Source: SYFT01 sp964471115
GTDB taxonomy: Bacteria; Acidobacteriota; Vicinamibacteria; Vicinamibacterales; SCN-69-37
NCBI GenBank assembly: GCA_964471115.1
Contig: CAYYFE010000010.1
Span: forward strand, 34,844 to 98,843
Reading direction: 5' to 3'
DNA: 64,000 nucleotides
In this document: one piece after another, positions 29,873 through 39,497 of the stretch
Numbering within the stretch: the first letter of the stretch is position 1
Layout: each line of letters starts with the position of its first letter
Notes under the pieces: generated by a model
Database searches by the model: none
The model's input: the letters and a program-made list of their open reading frames with translations, nothing else
What the model was told of the DNA's origin: nothing
Translations under genes and position numbers: made by a program

Positions 29873-31397
29873 ACTGCACAACAGACCCGAACGTCAGCAC
29901 GGCCGCCACGATGATGACGAAGCCGACCAGGTCCAGGACGATGCCGTAGCGCATCATGGCGCCGATCGGCACGTGGCCGCTGCTGTACACGATGGCGTTC
30001 GGCGGCGTGGAGATGGGCATCATGAAGCCCATGCTGGCCCCGAAGGTGGCGCCCAGCGCCGGCTCGAGCGGTGACACGCCGGCCGCGGTCGCCACGGCGA
30101 TGGCCGTCGGCACCACCACGGTGGCCGCGGCAGTGTTGGAGGCCGCTTCCGACATGAGAATCGCCACGGCCGTGAACATGATGGTCAGCCCGACGGTGCC
30201 CGCGCCGGGCACGTGCCCGACCACCCACCGGCCGAACGCATCGGCCAGGCCGGTCGAGTCGGCCAGTCCGCCCATCGCCAGTCCGCCGCCAAACAGCAGG
30301 ATGATGCCCCAGTCGATGCGTGAGGCGTCCTCCCACGACATGGTGAACCGGCGCGTCTTCCACTGCACCGGCAGCAGGAACAACAACAGCGCGCCGCTGA
30401 TCGCCGCCACGGATTCAGGCACCAGTGCCGAGAACCGCGTGGTCCACGGGTGGCTCTGGCCCAGCGCCAAAGCGAGCACGCCGGGCATCGTCCACAGCAG
30501 CACCGTCAGGCCAAACGCGGTGACGACGTTGCGTTCGCCCACGCCCATCGGCCCGAGTTTCGCCAGCTCGGCCTTGACGGCGGCGGTGGCCTCAGCGCCC
30601 AGCTGAATGCCGCGCGCCGCCGGATACAGCATCCACACCGCGACGACCGCCATCATGACGATGACAAGCGGGACGCCAAAGGCCATCCAGCCGGCAAACG
30701 AGACGTCGATGCCGGCGTTGCTCAGCAGCAGCCCCTTGCCGATGAGATTGGGCGGGGTGCCGACCGGCGTCGCCATGCCGCCGATCGAGGCCGCAAACGA
30801 CGTGACCAGCATCATCGCCATCGCGAACCGGCGGAAGCCCGGGTCGTTGGTGCGCCCGCGGCCCAGCTCTGCGAGCACGGCCATGCCGAGCGGAAAGAAC
30901 ATCGCGGTGGTGGCGGTGTTGCTCATCCACATGGAGAGGCCGGCCGACACCGAGGCGTAGACGAGCAGGAGCCGCCAGCCGCTCGACCCGATCCACGGCA
31001 CCGCGAGCGCCGAAAACGCGAGGCGCCTGTCGAGCCGGTGCACGAACATCGCTTCGGCGAGGATGAAGCTGCCGATGAACAGGAAGATGATGGGATCGGC
31101 GAAGGCCGCATACGCGGCGCGTGCGGGCGCGACGCCCAGCAACACGACGAGTGTGGGTCCCAGTAGTGCTGTGGCCGCCAGGGGGATGGCCTCGGTCATC
31201 CACAACACGATCATCAGGGTCAGCACGGCGGCCAGTTTGTGCGCGTTGGGCGCCAGCCCGTCGAGCGGGGCGAACAACACGGCGAGGCACAGCAGCGGCC
31301 CCAGCACCAGCCCGGCGGTCCGGCGCCGACGGTTGAACAGTTCTTCGGCCGGCGAGTACGCCTCGCCAATGCCGCCGGCTTCATGGAACCGTCTCAT
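29871..31397 (-). CDS. DASS-family sodium/dicarboxylate or anion symporter (SLC13-like)
   Basis: Inner-membrane transporter of 508 residues with about 11-12 hydrophobic segments. It carries the family motifs LWMTEAIPLAATALL and, near the C-terminus, SNTAAATVVVPTAIA and GATFGASMGFMMPISTPPNAI, the duplicated SNT/sodium-site signature. Likely substrates are C4-dicarboxylates, sulfate or phosphate. ATG 31397 overlaps the dapF stop as ATGA. Confidence 0.88.
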   Translation of the reverse strand: MRRFHEAGGIGEAYSPAEELFNRRRRTAGLVLGPLLCLAVLFAPLDGLAPNAHKLAAVLTLMIVLWMTEAIPLAATALLGPTLVVLLGVAPARAAYAAFADPIIFLFIGSFILAEAMFVHRLDRRLAFSALAVPWIGSSGWRLLLVYASVSAGLSMWMSNTATTAMFFPLGMAVLAELGRGRTNDPGFRRFAMAMMLVTSFAASIGGMATPVGTPPNLIGKGLLLSNAGIDVSFAGWMAFGVPLVIVMMAVVAVWMLYPAARGIQLGAEATAAVKAELAKLGPMGVGERNVVTAFGLTVLLWTMPGVLALALGQSHPWTTRFSALVPESVAAISGALLLFLLPVQWKTRRFTMSWEDASRIDWGIILLFGGGLAMGGLADSTGLADAFGRWVVGHVPGAGTVGLTIMFTAVAILMSEAASNTAAATVVVPTAIAVATAAGVSPLEPALGATFGASMGFMMPISTPPNAIVYSSGHVPIGAMMRYGIVLDLVGFVIIVAAVLTFGSVVQ

Positions 31398-32212
31398 CGC
31401 GCGCCCCACCATTCCACGCGGCCCACGACTTCCGCGGTGCCGGTCAGCCAGGTGCCCTCGTCAGACACGTCGACGTGTTGCACCCCGCCAGGCGCGGTGA
31501 CTTCCAGCGACGACGCCGCACCGCCGTAGCGCACGGCCGCAATCGCGGCGGCGCAGGTGCCGGTGCCGGACGATTCGGTGGGGCCGACGCCCCGCTCCCA
31601 GATGAGAATGCGAACCTCACCGCGCGCCATCACGGCGGCCAGTTCGACGTTGGTGCCTTCGGGGAAGTACGGATGGACCGCCAGCGCCGCGCCGGCTGCG
31701 TGCAGGCGCTCCTGCGTGAGCTGCGCGGGTGGCACCAGCACCACGCACTGCGGATTGCCGATGTTGAGGACGACCGTCTGCACGCGTTCGCCGGCGGCGT
31801 CCAGTGCCACCTGCCGGACGCCGGTAGGCACGCCCATGTTCGCGCGGCACGTCACGCGGCCGTGGTCACGCGCGAGGATGTCGATCTGCCGGTCGCCCGC
31901 CTCGGTTTCCACGAGCACGGAGTCCCCTGCGGGCACGTCGCGTAATCGCGCCAGCCACGCGGCCACGCAGCGGATGCCATTGCCGGAAATCTCCGAGCGG
32001 CTGCCGTCGGCATTCCTCAGGCGAACGACCGCCCCGCGGCCGGTCAGGTCCATGAGCATCAGCCCGTCGGCGCCGATGCCGGTGTGGCGCGCGCAGACGC
32101 GCCTGGTGACGTCGGCCAACGCGCCAAGGCGCTCGATGTCGGCGCGTTCGGCCAGCAGGAAATCGTTCCCGTAGGCGTGCGCCTTGATCAGGGTCACCGG
32201 AGCCGTGGACAC
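31394..32212 (-). CDS. dapF: Diaminopimelate epimerase
   Basis: Converts LL- to meso-diaminopimelate for lysine and peptidoglycan. It has 272 residues. The two catalytic cysteines are seen as SGNGIRC (Cys82) and SSGTGTC (about 221). GNDFLL near the start and NPQCVVLV are conserved. Its start is three bases after the methyltransferase stop. Confidence 0.94.
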   Translation of the reverse strand: MSTAPVTLIKAHAYGNDFLLAERADIERLGALADVTRRVCARHTGIGADGLMLMDLTGRGAVVRLRNADGSRSEISGNGIRCVAAWLARLRDVPAGDSVLVETEAGDRQIDILARDHGRVTCRANMGVPTGVRQVALDAAGERVQTVVLNIGNPQCVVLVPPAQLTQERLHAAGAALAVHPYFPEGTNVELAAVMARGEVRILIWERGVGPTESSGTGTCAAAIAAVRYGGAASSLEVTAPGGVQHVDVSDEGTWLTGTAEVVGRVEWWGAR

Positions 32213-32214
32213 GT

Positions 32215-32976
32215 CTACCGGTCACCCTTTCGGCAGAAGGCCAGCATGTGCCAGCCGTACTTGCGCACCAGCGCGCGCGGCAGCAGGTTGAAGGTGCCCA
32301 CGAAGAACGTGTTGAAGGCCATGCCCTTCCAGCCCTTGTGCAGGCGCGACTTGACCGGGAAGCGCTCGAACACCACGCGCACGTCCGGAAGCCCCGTCAT
32401 CAGTTTCCTGAACTCGGTCTCGGAGTACCGCTTGAGCACGGGGGCGTCCTCGTGTTCAAGCGGGGTCTTCATGACCTTCGACAGCAGATTGAGCCACGAG
32501 TTGCGGTTGTACCCCTGCACGATGGCCAGGCCGCCGGGCCGCAGCACGCGATGGATCTCGCGCATCATCGCGCGGTCATCGCCTGTGTACTGCACGACGC
32601 CGTGGGCGAAGACCAGATCGAAGCTCGCGTCCGCGAACGGCAGGTGTTCGCCATCGGCCACCGCGACCCGCGCCGAGAGGCCCTGCTGCTCGAGGTTCTG
32701 CCGCGCCAGCGTCACCGCGCTCTCCGCGATGTCGACCCCGGTGACCCGCGCCCCGGCGCGCGCGAACCGGACCACCTCCACCCCGGCGCCGCACCCCACG
32801 TCCAGCACGTCCTTGCCCTTCCAGTCGTCAAACCGCACGAGGCGCAGCAGATGGTGGAGCTTCTCGAAGTGGTAGTGGTCGAGGTCGGCGAAAAACCCCG
32901 GCGTGCCGGGCGCGTGCGTCGAGATCTCGAGGTCGTGAATGTGGGTATTCCAGTAGGCGCGGACGCGATCGTTCAT
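32215..32976 (-). CDS. Class I SAM-dependent methyltransferase
   Basis: A 253-residue methyltransferase with SAM motif I VLDVGCGAGVEVVRFA, motif II acidic GVDIAESAV and motif IV FDLVFAHGVVQY. The N-terminus carries YWNTHIHDLE, typical of a group of uncharacterised bacterial enzymes. It heads the run with dapF and the DASS gene and is divergent from the glpD-like gene with a 14-base gap. Substrate unknown. Confidence 0.85.
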   Translation of the reverse strand: MNDRVRAYWNTHIHDLEISTHAPGTPGFFADLDHYHFEKLHHLLRLVRFDDWKGKDVLDVGCGAGVEVVRFARAGARVTGVDIAESAVTLARQNLEQQGLSARVAVADGEHLPFADASFDLVFAHGVVQYTGDDRAMMREIHRVLRPGGLAIVQGYNRNSWLNLLSKVMKTPLEHEDAPVLKRYSETEFRKLMTGLPDVRVVFERFPVKSRLHKGWKGMAFNTFFVGTFNLLPRALVRKYGWHMLAFCRKGDR

Positions 32977-32990
32977 GCGGGCCTTACTAT

Positions 32991-34626
32991 ATGGCAGGTA
33001 TGACCCGCGACTTTGCCCGGCTGACCGGCCAGCCGTTTGACGTGGTCGTGGTGGGCGGTGGCATCCACGGCCTGTTCGCCGCGTACGACGCCGCGCAGCG
33101 CGGCCTGCGCACCGCGCTGGTCGAACGGGACAACTTTGGCAGCGGCATCTCGTTCAACCATCAGCGCACGATTCACGGCGGCCTGCGCGCCCTGCAGCAG
33201 GGCGATGTCCGCAAGTGCCTGGAGCAGATTCGTGAACGGCGCGCCTGGGCCCGCATGGCGCCGCATCTGGTGCGTCCCCTGCCCTTCCTCATCGGCACGT
33301 ACCGCGGCACCAAACGTTCGCGCACGATCATCCGGCTGGGATTCCGGCTTTACGACACACTCGGACGTCGTCGCAACGACGATGTGCTCCCCGAGCTCCA
33401 CCTGCCAAAGGGGCGTCTCGAGTCGGCGGCGGCGACACGGCGCCTGTTCCCAGGCATCGCCGAGGCCGGGCTGTCGGGCGGCGCGATCTGGTACGACTAC
33501 CAGACGGTCCATCCCGATCGCCTGACGTGGTGTGTCGCGCTGGCGGCGGACGCTGCCGGCGCGACGCTGGTCAACTACGCGGAGGCGGCGGCCATTCACG
33601 ACGAAGGTGGCCGTGTCACCGCCGTAACGGTCGTCGATCGCGCCACCGGTCAGCAGGCCTGGGTGGAGACGCGCGCGGTGATTATCGCGGCCGGCGCCGC
33701 CTTGCCGGCGCTGGCGCCGCAGGTGGGCTACACGGCGCCGCCGTTTGTGCGCGCGATGAACCTGCTGCTCNNNNNNNNNNGCGCTCCAGCTCGCGGCGGT
33801 ACTTCGCCAGGTCCTCGACCGGCCGGCGCGCGACATTGCGCTGGCGGCTCCTGCCCCGAGCGGCCGCATGTACACGCTGGTCCCCTGGCGCGGCCTCACG
33901 CTGGTGGGCACCTGGCAGGCCGACGACGCGCGCGCTGATGATGCGGGGATCCCGGACGCGTTCCTGGCCGACATCAACGCCGCGTTCCCGTCGCTGAAGG
34001 TCACGCGGGCCGACGTGCGCTTCGTGCACGATGCGCGGGTGCCGGCGGCAACGGCCGGCGGCCGGCTCGACTTGCTGGCCGAGCCGGTGATTACGCGCGC
34101 GCCGGGGCGCGACGGCGTGGTGGTTGTGGTTGGCGTGAAATACACGACCGCGCGACTCGCGGCCGAGCGGGCGGTCGACCTGGTCGCGGGCCGCCGGGGC
34201 AGCCGCACCGGCTCGGTCACCCTGCCGCACGCGGATGTGGCCGACAGCGAAGGACTGATTGAGGAGGTCGCACGATCGCGCCGGCTCTCAGTCGACCGCG
34301 ACGTGCTGCGGCACCTGGCCTCCTGGTACGGGTCTGAAGGCGCCGAGGTGATTCGCGCGGCCGCCGACGACGGTCAGCTCGAGCGCCTGGCCAGTGATTC
34401 ACCGGTTATCGCCGGGGAGATCACCTGGGCGGCGCGGCACGGCGCGGTCGTTCACCTGGCGGATATCGTGTTTCGCCGGACGCCGCTGGCGTCGGCGGGC
34501 CTGACAGCCGCCAGCGAAGCTGCGCTGACCCGTGCCGCGGCACTGGCCGGCGGCGTCCTCGGCTGGTCTTCTGAGCGTCAGGCCGACGAAGTCGAGCGGG
34601 TCCGAGCGCGGCTGCGCGCCTCGTAG
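32991..34626 (+). CDS. FAD-dependent glycerol-3-phosphate dehydrogenase-like protein, interrupted by assembly gap
   Basis: GlpD-like oxidoreductase. The N-terminal part has the FAD motif VVVVGGGIHGLFAAYDAAQRG and NHQRTIHGGLRALQ. The C-terminal part has MYTLVPWRGLTLVGTW and VVVVVGVKYTTARLAAE, and a helical C-terminal domain. Ten Ns at 33771-33780 shift the frame, since ten is not a multiple of three. The gap length is a placeholder, so this is most likely one intact gene. It could make dihydroxyacetone phosphate or act on a related polyol phosphate. Confidence 0.82.
33771..33780. other. Assembly gap (10 Ns)
   Basis: Ten Ns inside the glpD-like gene. Bases just after the gap (33781-33812) encode residues that do not look conserved, while RPARDIALAAP follows naturally; a small misjoin here is possible. 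Confidence 0.95.
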
Positions 34627-34649
34627 CGCGGCCCGAGCTGCGGGCCGCG
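34627..34649 (+). terminator. CGCGGCCCG palindrome after the glpD-like stop (repeat family B)
   Basis: A 9-base stem CGCGGCCCG/CGGGCCGCG with loop AGCTG. It begins just after the TAG stop inside TCGTAGCGCGG. A near-copy follows the phosphoesterase gene at 61637. It acts as a likely terminator hairpin without a U-run. Confidence 0.6.
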
Positions 34650-34654
34650 ATCCG

Positions 34655-35497
34655 TCAGGGAATCCTGAACGCGTTGAACACCCACGTAAAGCCGGCGCTC
34701 AGCCCCCACGGCGCGTCGCGCTCGGTGATGCCGAACATCATGGCGGCATCCATCCGCACCGGGCCGCGCGTGACACGGGCGCCGACTCGCATTGCCGACC
34801 GGCTGTCGGTGGCCACGGGCGGCACCCCTGAACGGGTGTTGACCCGGCCGTTGACTTCGGCCACCACTTCCAGCCCCTGCGCCACCGCGCGGGCGACCGA
34901 CAGGCCGTACGTCAACACGTCGTTCTGACGATCCCCTCGCTCGGCGTCGCCGAGAATCGCGAAGCCGAAGTTGCCGACCACGCGGACCGATTCCACCGTC
35001 TTGGCGCCGGCCAGGCCGAAATAGAAGTCGGTGGTGTCGAGGCCCAGGCCGCTTTCGTTGCCGGCGTTGGGCAACCGCGTCGAAAAGCGCACGGCCATGG
35101 AGGGACGGCCGGCTGTCTCGGACAGGAAGCGCACTTTCGCGCCGATGACCACGTCTTCGACGTCGCTGGTCGAGTCGCCGGTCACCGTGAGCATGTCCGA
35201 CAGCGGCGCATCAGTCCGCTGCGTGATGGACAGGGAATTGCGGATGCCGCCGTCGATCTGGATCTCGGCAATCGAGCTGACGCCGAAGCTCAGGCCCAGC
35301 GTGCCGATGCGCCACAACGTGCCCTCGAGCCCCGAGGCCGGGTACTTCGCCTTGCGGGCGTAATCGATGCCGCCCTCCAGCAGGATCTGGCCAGGGCCGA
35401 CCGTCTCGGGATCTTCCGTAACCAGCGGCCGCGACTGGGCGGCGGCATGGGTGGCGGCCAGCGCCAGTACGAGTGTGAGTGAAAGCGTTCGCGTCAT
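34655..35497 (-). CDS. Predicted outer-membrane beta-barrel (MetA-like/transporter family)
   Basis: A 280-residue exported protein with a signal peptide to about residue 21 (AAAQS). The mature part alternates polar and hydrophobic residues as in a beta-barrel and ends with FNAFRIP. RPLVTEDPETVGPGQ at the start of the mature part resembles the Phenol_MetA_deg/transporter barrel family. Substrate unknown. Its start overlaps the dtd stop as ATGA. Confidence 0.72.
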   Translation of the reverse strand: MTRTLSLTLVLALAATHAAAQSRPLVTEDPETVGPGQILLEGGIDYARKAKYPASGLEGTLWRIGTLGLSFGVSSIAEIQIDGGIRNSLSITQRTDAPLSDMLTVTGDSTSDVEDVVIGAKVRFLSETAGRPSMAVRFSTRLPNAGNESGLGLDTTDFYFGLAGAKTVESVRVVGNFGFAILGDAERGDRQNDVLTYGLSVARAVAQGLEVVAEVNGRVNTRSGVPPVATDSRSAMRVGARVTRGPVRMDAAMMFGITERDAPWGLSAGFTWVFNAFRIP

Positions 35498-35943
35498 GTG
35501 CCTCCCCGGCTGTCGATCACGATGGTGACCGGGCCGTCATTAACCGATGCCACTTGCATATCGGCCTGAAACACGCCGGTCGATACCTCCAGGCCGCGAG
35601 CCCGGAGGGCCGCGGCGACCTCGCCGTACCGCGTGTTGGCCTCGTCCGGCGGCGCCGCGTGGATGAACGACGGGCGCCGGCCGCGCCGGATGTCCGCCAA
35701 CAGGGTGAACTGCGATACCAGCAGCACAGCGCCGCCGACGTCGGATACCGACAGATTCATGCGCCCCTCGGCGTCCGGAAAGATGCGCAGGTCGGCAATC
35801 TTGCCGGCCATGTAACTCACGTCGGTGTCGGTATCCCCCGCCGCCACGCCCAGCAGCACCAATACGCCGCGTCCTATGGCGGACACCTGCTGCGCGTTGA
35901 TGTGGACCGACGCCGACGTGACTCGCGTGAGAACCGCGCGCAT
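35494..35943 (-). CDS. dtd: D-aminoacyl-tRNA deacylase
   Basis: Removes D-amino acids (and glycine from tRNA-Ala) from tRNA. It has 149 residues, normal for DTD. It begins MRAVLTRVTSASV and has the SQFTLLAD motif and GPVTIVID near the C-terminus, which form the active site across the dimer. Its start overlaps the ttcA stop as ATGA. Confidence 0.95.
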   Translation of the reverse strand: MRAVLTRVTSASVHINAQQVSAIGRGVLVLLGVAAGDTDTDVSYMAGKIADLRIFPDAEGRMNLSVSDVGGAVLLVSQFTLLADIRRGRRPSFIHAAPPDEANTRYGEVAAALRARGLEVSTGVFQADMQVASVNDGPVTIVIDSRGGT

Positions 35944-36725
35944 CAGGCCAGCGAGGCAGCCGTCTGCGGCACGGGATGCAGGCGCGTGTCGAGCAGATGG
36001 CGCGGCGCCACGTTGCCGATGGCTTTGATCATCGAGTTCTTGATCTCGGGGTGTTCCAGCTCGAGTTCGGCAATCATCCGCTTGAGCCGCTGGCGCTTGA
36101 GGCTCAGGTCGCCGCACACCGGACAACAACAGCCGATGACCGGCAGGTCGTTCTCCTGCGTGTACGCCCGGGCTTCCGCCTCGGTCACGTACACGAGCGG
36201 GCGAATGACGGTGTATCTCCCGTTGTCGGAGGTCAGCCGCGCCGGCATGGCCTTGAGCGCGCCCTGGAAGAACACGTTGAGCAGGAGCGTCTCGACGAAG
36301 TCGTCGAGGTGATGTCCCAGCGCAATCTTCGTCGCGCCCATCGAGTCGGCCAGACGGTACAACACCCCGCGGCGCAGCCGCGCGCACAGCGAACACGGCG
36401 TCTCGCCGTCTTCCAGGATGTCGTCCATCACCGCGCCGATGGTCGTGTGCTCGATGTGCACGTCCCAGCCCCGCTCGGCGCAGGCCTGCGTGACCAGGTC
36501 ATGCCGGTAGCCCGTATAGCCGGAGTTGACGTTGACCGCGCAGATGCTGAAGTCAATCGGCGCGCGTTTCTGAAGGACGTCGAGGATCTGGATCAGCGCC
36601 CAGCTGTCCTTGCCGCCCGACAGCCCCACCATGACGCGGTCGCCATCTTCAATCAGGTTGTGTTCGACGATCGCCTGCGTCGTCTTTTTGGCGAGTCGCT
36701 GCTCGAGCGGCGTGCGGTAGGACAT
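35943..36725 (-). CDS. ttcA: tRNA 2-thiocytidine biosynthesis protein TtcA-like
   Basis: ATP-pyrophosphatase that thiolates cytidine 32 of tRNA. PP-loop SGGKDS lies at about residues 36-41. Cysteines CSLCARLRRG and CCCPVCGD can bind an iron-sulfur cluster. LGHHLDDFVETLLLN is the conserved family segment. The 260-residue length fits. ATG 36725 is preferred to an unconserved upstream start. It is between a glycosyltransferase and dtd in a long minus-strand run. Confidence 0.88.
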   Translation of the reverse strand: MSYRTPLEQRLAKKTTQAIVEHNLIEDGDRVMVGLSGGKDSWALIQILDVLQKRAPIDFSICAVNVNSGYTGYRHDLVTQACAERGWDVHIEHTTIGAVMDDILEDGETPCSLCARLRRGVLYRLADSMGATKIALGHHLDDFVETLLLNVFFQGALKAMPARLTSDNGRYTVIRPLVYVTEAEARAYTQENDLPVIGCCCPVCGDLSLKRQRLKRMIAELELEHPEIKNSMIKAIGNVAPRHLLDTRLHPVPQTAASLA

Positions 36726-36739
36726 GGCGCGTCCGTCGA

Positions 36740-37783
36740 TTATACCGGCCGCGAGAGCGTCTCGGCGACGAGGGACCACCGCATGCCGCTGGCGACCCGC
36801 AGGGCCGAGGCGCCCAGCCGTTCGGCCAGCGCCGCGTCGTGCATCACCTGGCCAATCGCATCGGCCAGCGCGCCGGCATCCGGTGCGACGACCTTGCCGT
36901 TCGAGTCGTGCCGCACCAATTCCGCCGGGCCGCCGCTGTCGGTGGTGGTGATGACGGGTTTGGCCGACGCAAACGCCTCCGCGGTGACAAAGCCGTAGTC
37001 TTCAGAGAGCGGCGTAAACGCCACGGCCCGGCATCGTCCCAGATGATCGACCAGGGCGTCGTCGGAGACGCGTCCGAGCAGCGTGACGCGGTCGCCCAGC
37101 GACAGGGCGGCAATCTGCGCGCGCAGCGCCGCCTCGGCTTCCCCTTCGCCCGCAATGACACAGCGCACCCCCGCCGCGGCCGGCTGCGCCAGCGCCTGCA
37201 GGATGAGGTCGATGCGCTTGAGCGGCGCCAGGCGGGACACGACGAACAGGTACGGTTCGTACGCGTCGCACCGGTACGCGCGCGGCGGCGGGGGTGGGTA
37301 CAACACCTCCGAGGCCGTCCGGTTCCAGCGCCGCAGCCGCGCCTGCACGGTGACCGACTGCGCATACATGCGCTTGACGTGCCAGAAGAAACAATGGGAA
37401 TCCGCGGCGTGAATCAGCACGCGGCGGACGCGCTCCTTCATTCGACCCTGGGATGACAGGCTGGAGCTGAACCGTTCCCACAGGTCGTAGTACTCCCGCA
37501 TCGTGTGGTTGAGCCAGCACACCTGTGACGGATGCCGCACCGCATAAGACGGATACCGCGTGGTGATGATGTGATCGATGCGGCGGCCGTTCCGCACGCG
37601 CACGTTCGTCCGCCACGTGTCCCAATACTCCCGCGCCTGCTGACCGAAGGGATACGAGGGCGTGGTGATAAGGGTGGCCTCGTGGCCGAACTCCTCGAGC
37701 GCGCGCACGAGCGAGCGCGCGATGACCATGTGGCCGCCTTCAACCCCGGGCGGCGTGGAGGTGACGACCCCGATGTGGGCCAC
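36740..37783 (-). CDS. GT4 family glycosyltransferase
   Basis: A GT-B glycosyltransferase of 347 residues. The N-terminus TSTPPGVEGGHMVIARSL carries the Gly-rich acceptor loop, and the C-terminal donor domain has the E-x7-E motif in EDYGFVTAEAF (about residue 275) and TDSGGPAEL. It probably adds a hexose to an envelope glycan. It follows the acyltransferase gene by three bases and is followed by ttcA after 14. Confidence 0.87.
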   Translation of the reverse strand: MAHIGVVTSTPPGVEGGHMVIARSLVRALEEFGHEATLITTPSYPFGQQAREYWDTWRTNVRVRNGRRIDHIITTRYPSYAVRHPSQVCWLNHTMREYYDLWERFSSSLSSQGRMKERVRRVLIHAADSHCFFWHVKRMYAQSVTVQARLRRWNRTASEVLYPPPPPRAYRCDAYEPYLFVVSRLAPLKRIDLILQALAQPAAAGVRCVIAGEGEAEAALRAQIAALSLGDRVTLLGRVSDDALVDHLGRCRAVAFTPLSEDYGFVTAEAFASAKPVITTTDSGGPAELVRHDSNGKVVAPDAGALADAIGQVMHDAALAERLGASALRVASGMRWSLVAETLSRPV

Positions 37784-37786
37784 GGG

Positions 37787-38536
37787 TCAGGCCCCGGCCG
37801 GCAGCACACGCGCCGGAATGCCGACGGCCGTCCGTCCTTCGGGCACCGGCTCGCGCACGACCGCGCCGGCGCCGACAATGGCGCGATCGCCAATCGTCAC
37901 GCCGTCCAGCACCTTCGCGCCCGCGCCAATCCAGACGCCGGCGCCGACCGCGATGCCGCGCGCGACGCGCGCCTGCGCGTTGACGGCCACGTCCCGATCG
38001 CTGAAGTCATGGTCGCCGCCAATCAGATACGCGTAGGCGGCCAGCAGCGTGTCCTTGCCGATCGTCACCGTGCCGGCCGAAAAGACCTCGCAGTTGAAGC
38101 CCACATTGACGCCGTCGGCCAGCTCGATGTCGCCGTTCTTGCACGACAGGATGGAATTGCGTCCGATGAACACGCCGCTGCCGATGCGGATGCCCTGGTT
38201 GGCGCTGCCCTTCGCATCCAGCAGGCAGTGATCGTCGATCACGACGTTGTCGGCGATGTGGATCTTGTGGGGATGCCGCAGGACGACCCCCTGGCCAAAG
38301 ACCACGTTCCGGCCGCAGGAACCGAGCAGCCGGGGGTACAACACTTTGCGCAGCGCGAGGCCGAGCGCGCCCGGCACCCACTGCGACAGGATCTGAATCA
38401 GTTCGTATTTGATGAGCGGGCCCCAGCCCGGCCGGCCGACGATCAGCGCGGAGTACTTCGCGCGCGCGCCGCCGGGCGCGGCGAACAACTGATCCTGCGC
38501 GCGCGGAATGTCGCGATCAGAGCCAGCCCTGGCCAC
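37787..38536 (-). CDS. Left-handed beta-helix O-acetyltransferase
   Basis: A 249-residue acyltransferase of the hexapeptide-repeat type, probably acetylating a sugar in the glycan. Repeats such as IRIGSGVFIGRNS and VTIGKDTLLA, with the likely catalytic His in GGDHDF, run from about residue 75 to 240. The best start is GTG 38536, overlapping the epimerase stop by 20 bases; nothing upstream is conserved. The first 35 residues are weakly conserved, so a slightly later start is possible. Confidence 0.8.
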   Translation of the reverse strand: MARAGSDRDIPRAQDQLFAAPGGARAKYSALIVGRPGWGPLIKYELIQILSQWVPGALGLALRKVLYPRLLGSCGRNVVFGQGVVLRHPHKIHIADNVVIDDHCLLDAKGSANQGIRIGSGVFIGRNSILSCKNGDIELADGVNVGFNCEVFSAGTVTIGKDTLLAAYAYLIGGDHDFSDRDVAVNAQARVARGIAVGAGVWIGAGAKVLDGVTIGDRAIVGAGAVVREPVPEGRTAVGIPARVLPAGA

Positions 38537-39497
38537 GGTACCACTCCAATGTGCGTCCAATGCCCTCGCGCAGCGACACCCGCGGCGCAAAGCCGAGTTC
38601 CGCGCGGGCGCGCGAGATGTCGAACGCCCGGCTCTTGGTGAAGAAGTCCACGCGCCGGCGATACAGCGGCGGCTCGATCCCGAACGGCGCGCACACGGCT
38701 TCGCACAACGCGCCGGCCAGCCACACCGGCCACACCGGCAGGCGGACGATGCGCGGGCGGACGCCGGCCACTGCGGCCGTGATGTCAATCAACTCGCGCA
38801 GCGTCGTCACTTCCCCGCCCGCGAGGATGTAGGTGCGGCCTGCCGCCCCGGGAACCGTGGCGCAGAGCCGGAAGCCGTCACAGAGGTCGTCCACGTAGGT
38901 GAGATGGTAGAAGATCTCGCCGCGTCCCAGCAGGACGAATCGTCCCCGCGCGACCGCGCCGAACAACTTGAACAGCCGTCGGTCGCCCGGGCCGTAAATA
39001 CCCGAGGGGCGGGCGATGACCAGTTCGATGCCGGTCCGTGCCGCGGCCTCCGCCGCCAGGCGCTCCCCTTCCAGCTTGGTGTCCTGGTAGACGTCCCCGG
39101 GGCGCAACGGCGCGTCTTCGCCGGCGGGCGGATGTTCGACGTCACCGTGGACACCGACCGTGCTGCAGTGCACGACCCGGCGCACACCGGCGGCCGCGGC
39201 GGCGTCGATCAGGGTGGCCACGCCGCGCGCGTTCACGGCGCGATAGGCATCGGCCGGCAGCCCCGCCGTGCGGTACAGCGCGGCGATGTTGTAGACCACG
39301 TCGATGCCGGCGCAGGCCGCGCGCAGACTGGCGCCATCGGTGAGGTCGCCCCGGGCGACGTCATACCCCTGGTTGCGCCAGACCTCCGCCTGCGCCGCGG
39401 TCCGCACCAGCACACGCACCTGGTCACCCGCCTCTCGCAGACGGCGCGCCAGGTGTCCGCCGGTGAACCCGGTGACACCGGTGACCAGCGCGTTCAT
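38517..39497 (-). CDS. NAD-dependent epimerase/dehydratase (SDR)
   Basis: Extended SDR of 326 residues. It has VTGVTGFTGGHLARRL for cofactor binding, CSTVGVHG and YQDTKLEGE with the Y-x3-K pair. It resembles the dihydroflavonol-reductase/3-beta-HSD-like group. The C-terminal RLPVWPVWLAGALCEAV helix is typical. It begins with ATGA overlap of the methyltransferase gene. A role in sugar or lipid-carrier chemistry of the cluster is inferred. Confidence 0.85.
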   Translation of the reverse strand: MNALVTGVTGFTGGHLARRLREAGDQVRVLVRTAAQAEVWRNQGYDVARGDLTDGASLRAACAGIDVVYNIAALYRTAGLPADAYRAVNARGVATLIDAAAAAGVRRVVHCSTVGVHGDVEHPPAGEDAPLRPGDVYQDTKLEGERLAAEAAARTGIELVIARPSGIYGPGDRRLFKLFGAVARGRFVLLGRGEIFYHLTYVDDLCDGFRLCATVPGAAGRTYILAGGEVTTLRELIDITAAVAGVRPRIVRLPVWPVWLAGALCEAVCAPFGIEPPLYRRRVDFFTKSRAFDISRARAELGFAPRVSLREGIGRTLEWYRGQGWL

